Assembly (NCBI GenBank): GCA_002429595.1
Contig: DJAM01000069.1
Coordinates: 952 to 17,975 of the forward strand
Reading direction: 5' to 3'
DNA from: Coxiellaceae bacterium UBA6002
GTDB taxonomy: Bacteria; Pseudomonadota; Gammaproteobacteria; UBA6002
DNA length: 17,024 nt
A program made the translations under genes and the position numbers. Below, in pieces: positions 14,120 to 17,024 of the stretch; position 1 is the stretch's first letter, and each line of letters begins with the position of its first letter. A model generated the notes under the pieces. The model was given only the letters and a program-made list of their open reading frames with translations. It made no database searches and was not told the DNA's origin.

Positions 14120-15124
14120 ATGACAAAGAAACAGGTCAAAGTTGCAGTGACCGGAGCCGCGGGTCACATAGGGTATGCTTTATTATTCCGAATTGCGAAT
14201 GGCGATATGTTTGGTAAAGATACTGAGGTCGTGTTGCATTTAAATGAATTACCTCAAGCACTGCCAGCCTTGCAAGGTGTTGTCATGGAGCTCCAGGATT
14301 GTGCCTTCCCGCTATTGAAGGATGTGGTTTGCACATCAGATCTTAGTGTCGGCATGAAAGACGTGAATTGGGCAATATTGGTAGGCGCTGTGCCACGCAA
14401 AGAAGGCATGGAAAGAGCGGACCTATTAAAAATTAATGGCGCAATATTTACCGCCCAAGGTCGTGCCATCAATGACTACGCCGCTGACGATGTCAAAGTG
14501 CTAGTCGTTGGCAATCCTTGCAACACCAATTGCTTAATAGCAATGAATAATGCACCCGATGTCCCAAGAGATCGTTTTTACGCAATGACGATGCTGGATG
14601 AAAACCGCGCTAGAGCTCAATTAGCTATCAAGGCCAACGTTCCAGTCCATGAAATAAAAAATATGAATATCTGGGGCAATCATTCCTCAACTCAATATCC
14701 TGACTTCTACAATGCCACAATTGGCGGTAAAGCGGTGATCGATGTCATTAAAGATGAATCTTGGCTGCAAAAAGATTTCGTGGAAATCATCCAAAAACGT
14801 GGCGCAGAGATTATCAAAGCTCGTGGTTTATCATCGGCGGCTTCCGCAGCGAATGCGATTATCGACAGCGTCCGCAGCCGTGTTAATGACACAATCGGCC
14901 TAGAAACTTATTCCCTGTGCGTTTGTTCAGAAGGGCAGTATGGAATTGATGAAGGACTGATCTTTTCTTTCCCATGTCGCACGGAAAATAGCGAACTGGT
15001 TGTTGTGCCTCATATTCAGCACAATGAATATGCTACGAAGAAGTTAATGATTACGCTGGATGAGCTTCGTGCTGAACGAGATGCAGTAAGAGAGCTCGGT
15101 TTGATTGAGAAGGCTGAGGCTTAA
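14120..15124 (+). CDS. mdh: NAD-dependent malate dehydrogenase, cytosolic (type 2) class
   Basis: Interconverts malate and oxaloacetate in the TCA cycle. The 334-residue protein belongs to the cytosolic/Thermus-like class as opposed to the E. coli mitochondrial-like class: the N-terminal VTGAAGHIGYALLFRIANGDMFG, E43 (NAD-selecting acidic residue) in LNELPQAL, GVVMELQDCAFPLL, substrate arginines R93 and R99 (VPRKEGMERADLL), GNPCNTN, catalytic D160 and R163 (MLDENRA), and H188 (WGNHSSTQYPD). The usual TRLDHNRA segment reads TMLDENRA here, a mild departure. GAGGAG sits 6 bases before the ATG, inside the end of cysQ, so it is probably the last gene of the nudE-cysQ-mdh unit. A strong hairpin follows. 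Confidence 0.96.
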   Translation: MTKKQVKVAVTGAAGHIGYALLFRIANGDMFGKDTEVVLHLNELPQALPALQGVVMELQDCAFPLLKDVVCTSDLSVGMKDVNWAILVGAVPRKEGMERADLLKINGAIFTAQGRAINDYAADDVKVLVVGNPCNTNCLIAMNNAPDVPRDRFYAMTMLDENRARAQLAIKANVPVHEIKNMNIWGNHSSTQYPDFYNATIGGKAVIDVIKDESWLQKDFVEIIQKRGAEIIKARGLSSAASAANAIIDSVRSRVNDTIGLETYSLCVCSEGQYGIDEGLIFSFPCRTENSELVVVPHIQHNEYATKKLMITLDELRAERDAVRELGLIEKAEA

Positions 15125-15149
15125 TAATTTACCCTCACCCTAACCCTCT

Positions 15150-15179
15150 CCCTCTCCCGCAAGCGGGAGAGGGGATTTT
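15150..15179 (+). terminator. Hairpin after mdh, terminator-like
   Basis: A perfect 11-bp GC-rich stem (15150-15160 with 15163-15173) closes a two-base AA loop and is followed by ATTTTC, a short T-rich run. It lies 26 bases after the mdh stop. The pyrimidine-rich lead-in from 15131 (ACCCTCACCCTAACC) makes the whole block look like a widespread palindromic intergenic repeat, so it may be a repeat doing a terminator's job. Confidence 0.65.
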
Positions 15180-15201
15180 CTCATTTAGATCGCTTCCTTA
15201 A

Positions 15202-15424
15202 TCGTTCCCGTTCCCGTCCCTACTCTTTCCCGTTCCCGAATCATATAGACAATGCAGCAACTTATCGGTTCCGAAGAACCGAATTTTCCATTGCACTGTC
15301 CGAGCTAATAAAAAAAAATCGTGTATTAGACTGCATAATATTTCTCATTGTGCTGCATCTGTTAATGTATATTGCAATGTGGTCTATATGATTCGGGAAC
15401 GGGAAAGAGTAGGAGCGGGAACGA
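15202..15424. mobile_element. MITE-like inverted-repeat element without coding capacity
   Basis: Bases 15221-15250 and 15382-15411 are exact 30-bp reverse complements, and their outer flanks also match as TCGTTCCCG (15202-15210) against its reverse complement (15416-15424). The left arm has one extra TTCCCG unit. Inside are a second inverted pair (15252-15259 and 15351-15358), a six-bp hairpin with CGAA loop (15266-15281) followed by AATTTTCC, and CTAATA/TATTAG (15305-15310, 15324-15329) around an A-run. It fills most of the gene-free gap of about 300 bases between mdh and the lipocalin. I see no clear target duplication and no transposase, so a structured intergenic repeat or bidirectional terminator remains possible. 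Confidence 0.55.
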
Positions 15425-15427
15425 GTG

Positions 15428-15946
15428 TTAGCCCCCACAACGATGAGAATGCCTCAATAGCTCCAAATCAAAACCTAATCGCCTCAACCTCTCCAATAAA
15501 CTCTCATAAATCTGTGGATCAATCATCGGAGCACGTGCCAAAATCCATAAATAATTTTTGCTCGGCTCAGCGACTAAAGCATATTGATAATCGTCGCTTA
15601 CATAAACAATCCAATAATTCGCTTTTAATGGCCAATAAAATTTAATACTCCAATGACTGTTTGCAGACCCGGTAATAGGAAAAGCTTTACCCTCAATCGT
15701 TCGTGAATGCTTTTTATGTTTTACATAGGTATAACAGGTGTTGTTAACATCAATGTGGTGACGGTGAACGGTGTAAGTAATCGTGGTGCAGGAGCAATCA
15801 GCGTTGAAGTGTGTCGGGAAGGAAGCAATTTCATACCATTTACCAGCATAGCGTTGCAGGTCTACAGGCTTTTTGACTGTAACGTCTTTATATTCTGTGC
15901 ATGCGCTTAGCAAGCAGAGCAATAGCAGCGCAATCCCGCGTTTCAT
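15428..15946 (-). CDS. blc: Outer-membrane lipoprotein lipocalin, Blc type
   Basis: A 172-residue bacterial lipocalin. Residues 1-15 form a lipoprotein signal ending in LLSAC (lipidated C16); the residue after Cys is Thr, not Asp, which predicts sorting to the outer membrane. The lipocalin signature YAGKWYEIASFP follows, with later WSIKFYWPLKANYWIVYVSDDYQYALV and the conserved YLWILARAP segment. Bacterial lipocalins bind lysophospholipids or fatty acids in the envelope. The open frame begins at 15964, but the ATG at 15946 is preferred: AAGGA lies 8 bases upstream, and the lipobox then sits at the usual distance. Extra cysteines (ADCSC, NTCY and a C-terminal HRCGG) are unlike E. coli Blc and could form disulfides. 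The stop codon lies 4 bases from the inverted-repeat element. Confidence 0.92.
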   Translation of the reverse strand: MKRGIALLLLCLLSACTEYKDVTVKKPVDLQRYAGKWYEIASFPTHFNADCSCTTITYTVHRHHIDVNNTCYTYVKHKKHSRTIEGKAFPITGSANSHWSIKFYWPLKANYWIVYVSDDYQYALVAEPSKNYLWILARAPMIDPQIYESLLERLRRLGFDLELLRHSHRCGG

Positions 15947-16143
15947 TAGGTGTTCCTTCATCAAGAAATTTGGATATTAGTATGAGTATAGTGGAAGATT
16001 ACTGATCGAGGAGTGAACCTGCGATCATTTCTAGGAGCAGTCTAGTCCTACTAGGTAGAGCTTCCTGCTGTGGATAGAGGGCATATCAATAATAATCACC
16101 CCAATCATACTCCTGAAGGATCGTCTTTAATGTTTTTCAAACT

Positions 16144-16902
16144 TCAGATCCAAATCGCTAATAACCCCATAAAGGCCATTCCTAGGATCAGCGAGCAAAA
16201 ATCAAGAAAGTTTTGCTTGAGGCTTTTAACTCTAAATTGCTGAATAATGGCATCTAGCGCACCAATATAGATGAAGGTTCCCGCGGCGGCAGCATTCAGA
16301 ATCGACTCCGCCAAAATGCCAGAGCGTTGGGATAGTGCTCCAATCAGTCCGGAGGCGATTGCGATTCCAAAGGGAGTCATCAAGGCATAGATGACAATCA
16401 GTGGAATATGGAAGTTAGGAAATAAAGTATAGCGTTTAAGTGTTGTGGCTAGTGCGAAGCTGTCACAGCTCTTATGCGCCATAATCGCGATAAAGATCAC
16501 AAAGGCGTTAGTTACGGTCGTATTAATGCCAAGCGTGCCGCCTTCGATAATGGAATGGATACATAAAATAATGAGAATGATTACCCCATTTAATTTTGAG
16601 TCTTCGGTCGCTTGATTGAAATACAAAGTGATGTATTTAATAATTTGCAGGATGATCAGACCGGAAAAACACAGTAGTAGGGCATAGGGGTACTGAGTTA
16701 AGCCCAAACCTTCAAAGCCCGCTTGAGAGTCGGGTAGCATGTGGAAGATAGCGGCGCCGAGGAAAATGCCATTTGTGATAGAGTCGGTTAAGTGCCGAGA
16801 ACCTGAATGAAAGTGTTTGACTTGCAAGGGCAAAAGACCAGCTAAGATCGCCACAATGAAGATGAAAATTGCTGCAATTATTTTGAAAGTGATTAATGAC
16901 AT
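16144..16902 (-). CDS. ZIP-family divalent metal transporter
   Basis: A 252-residue inner-membrane protein with about eight hydrophobic helices. The ZIP metal-site motifs are present: HSIIEGG (H116, E120) in the fourth helix and MAHKSCDSFALA (H143, K144, D147) in the fifth, with NGIFLGAAIFHMLPD in the second. ZIP proteins carry zinc, iron or manganese toward the cytosol. The loop between helices 3 and 4 is short and lacks a His-rich stretch; a small HFHSGSRH lies in the first loop. The ATG at 16902 has only a weak AAGAA upstream. The gene appears to be transcribed alone; the 179-base gap to the lipocalin holds no recognisable feature. Substrate cannot be decided from the sequence. Confidence 0.9.
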   Translation of the reverse strand: MSLITFKIIAAIFIFIVAILAGLLPLQVKHFHSGSRHLTDSITNGIFLGAAIFHMLPDSQAGFEGLGLTQYPYALLLCFSGLIILQIIKYITLYFNQATEDSKLNGVIILIILCIHSIIEGGTLGINTTVTNAFVIFIAIMAHKSCDSFALATTLKRYTLFPNFHIPLIVIYALMTPFGIAIASGLIGALSQRSGILAESILNAAAAGTFIYIGALDAIIQQFRVKSLKQNFLDFCSLILGMAFMGLLAIWI

Positions 16903-16974
16903 GTTCTTGCTACCATGCTAGATCTATCAATGGGCTACCTTTCAACCACTATACCAAACTTGTCAAGTGGCTGT

Positions 16975-16982
16975 GGTATAAT
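16975..16982 (+). promoter_or_regulatory. Candidate rightward promoter near window edge
   Basis: The plus-strand sequence TGGTATAAT (16974-16982) is an extended -10 with a perfect TATAAT. No good -35 is present at 17 bases. A start near 16989 would send transcription out of the right edge of the window. Confidence 0.3.
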
Positions 16983-16985
16983 TTC

Positions 16986-17024
16986 TGTCATTCCCGCGTT
17001 TGCTGTCATTCCAGCCTACGCGGG
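16986..17024. repeat. Partial dispersed-repeat-like sequence, cut by window edge
   Basis: TGTCATTCC occurs twice (16986-16994 and 17004-17012); the first copy continues as CGCG and the second stretch ends in CGCGGG. This resembles intergenic palindromic repeats of the form GTCATTCCCGCG...CGGGAAT that are scattered in many proteobacterial genomes. The second half lies outside the window, so it cannot be confirmed. Confidence 0.4.

Noticed and set aside
15202..15424. CRISPR-like repeats in the TTCCCG-rich region
   Set aside because: The repeats are one inverted pair with a short tandem unit and no regularly spaced direct repeats or spacers.
15379..15645. Open frame of 88 codons on the plus strand
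   Set aside because: It starts inside the inverted-repeat arm and runs antisense to the lipocalin without any motif.
15965..16143. Possible small RNA or gene in the lipocalin-ZIP gap
   Set aside because: Only a weak 5-bp stem around 16035-16060 was seen, with no promoter-terminator pair and no open frame of note.

Overview
The window looks like the chromosome of a gammaproteobacterium of roughly 40% GC. The best guess is a Legionellales-like (Legionella/Coxiella/Berkiella-type) lineage. Supporting points are the asmA-mutY and trmB neighbourhood, a long-loop CydAB-CydX oxidase next to an FNR-type regulator, a NudE-CysQ-Mdh cluster with the cytosolic-type malate dehydrogenase, and a large orphan protein with a degenerate Fic motif of the kind expected in host-associated bacteria. 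The lineage is inferred from gene content only.

Layout, left to right. (1) 1-3196, minus strand: asmA followed by an overlapping mutY that runs off the left edge. About 440 bp from the edge, mutY switches abruptly from about 42% to about 67% GC without losing frame, so it is either a recombinant gene or an assembly chimera. (2) 3297-4558, plus strand: trmB and an exported protein with a chorismate-mutase-like fold but a damaged active site. (3) 4646-6442: a 598-residue protein carrying a variant Fic motif. (4) 6456-10187, minus strand: fnr-like regulator, then cydA, cydB and a 29-codon cydX missed by length-limited gene calling. An FNR-type palindrome sits exactly where a class II activator site would be upstream of cydA. 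(5) 10325-11008: a Phd/YefM-VapC toxin-antitoxin pair with its own palindromic operator. (6) 11038-12657, minus strand: hemW and an exported RidA-like protein. (7) 12735-15124, plus strand: nudE-cysQ-mdh, tightly packed and ending in a strong hairpin. (8) 15202-15424: a gene-free MITE-like element with 30-bp perfect inverted repeats. (9) 15428-16902, minus strand: a Blc-type lipoprotein and a ZIP-family metal transporter. The right edge cuts into a dispersed-repeat-like sequence.

Most of the window is housekeeping: DNA oxidation repair, tRNA modification, envelope maintenance, microaerobic respiration and its oxygen-responsive control, radical-SAM heme handling, nucleotide housecleaning and the TCA cycle. 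The points most worth a second look are the divergent Fic-like protein, the mosaic mutY with a shortened iron-sulfur loop, the predicted FNR-type/cyd regulatory circuit with an altered recognition helix, the inactive-looking exported chorismate-mutase homologue, and the inverted-repeat element after mdh. No tRNA, rRNA, CRISPR array or transposase was seen.
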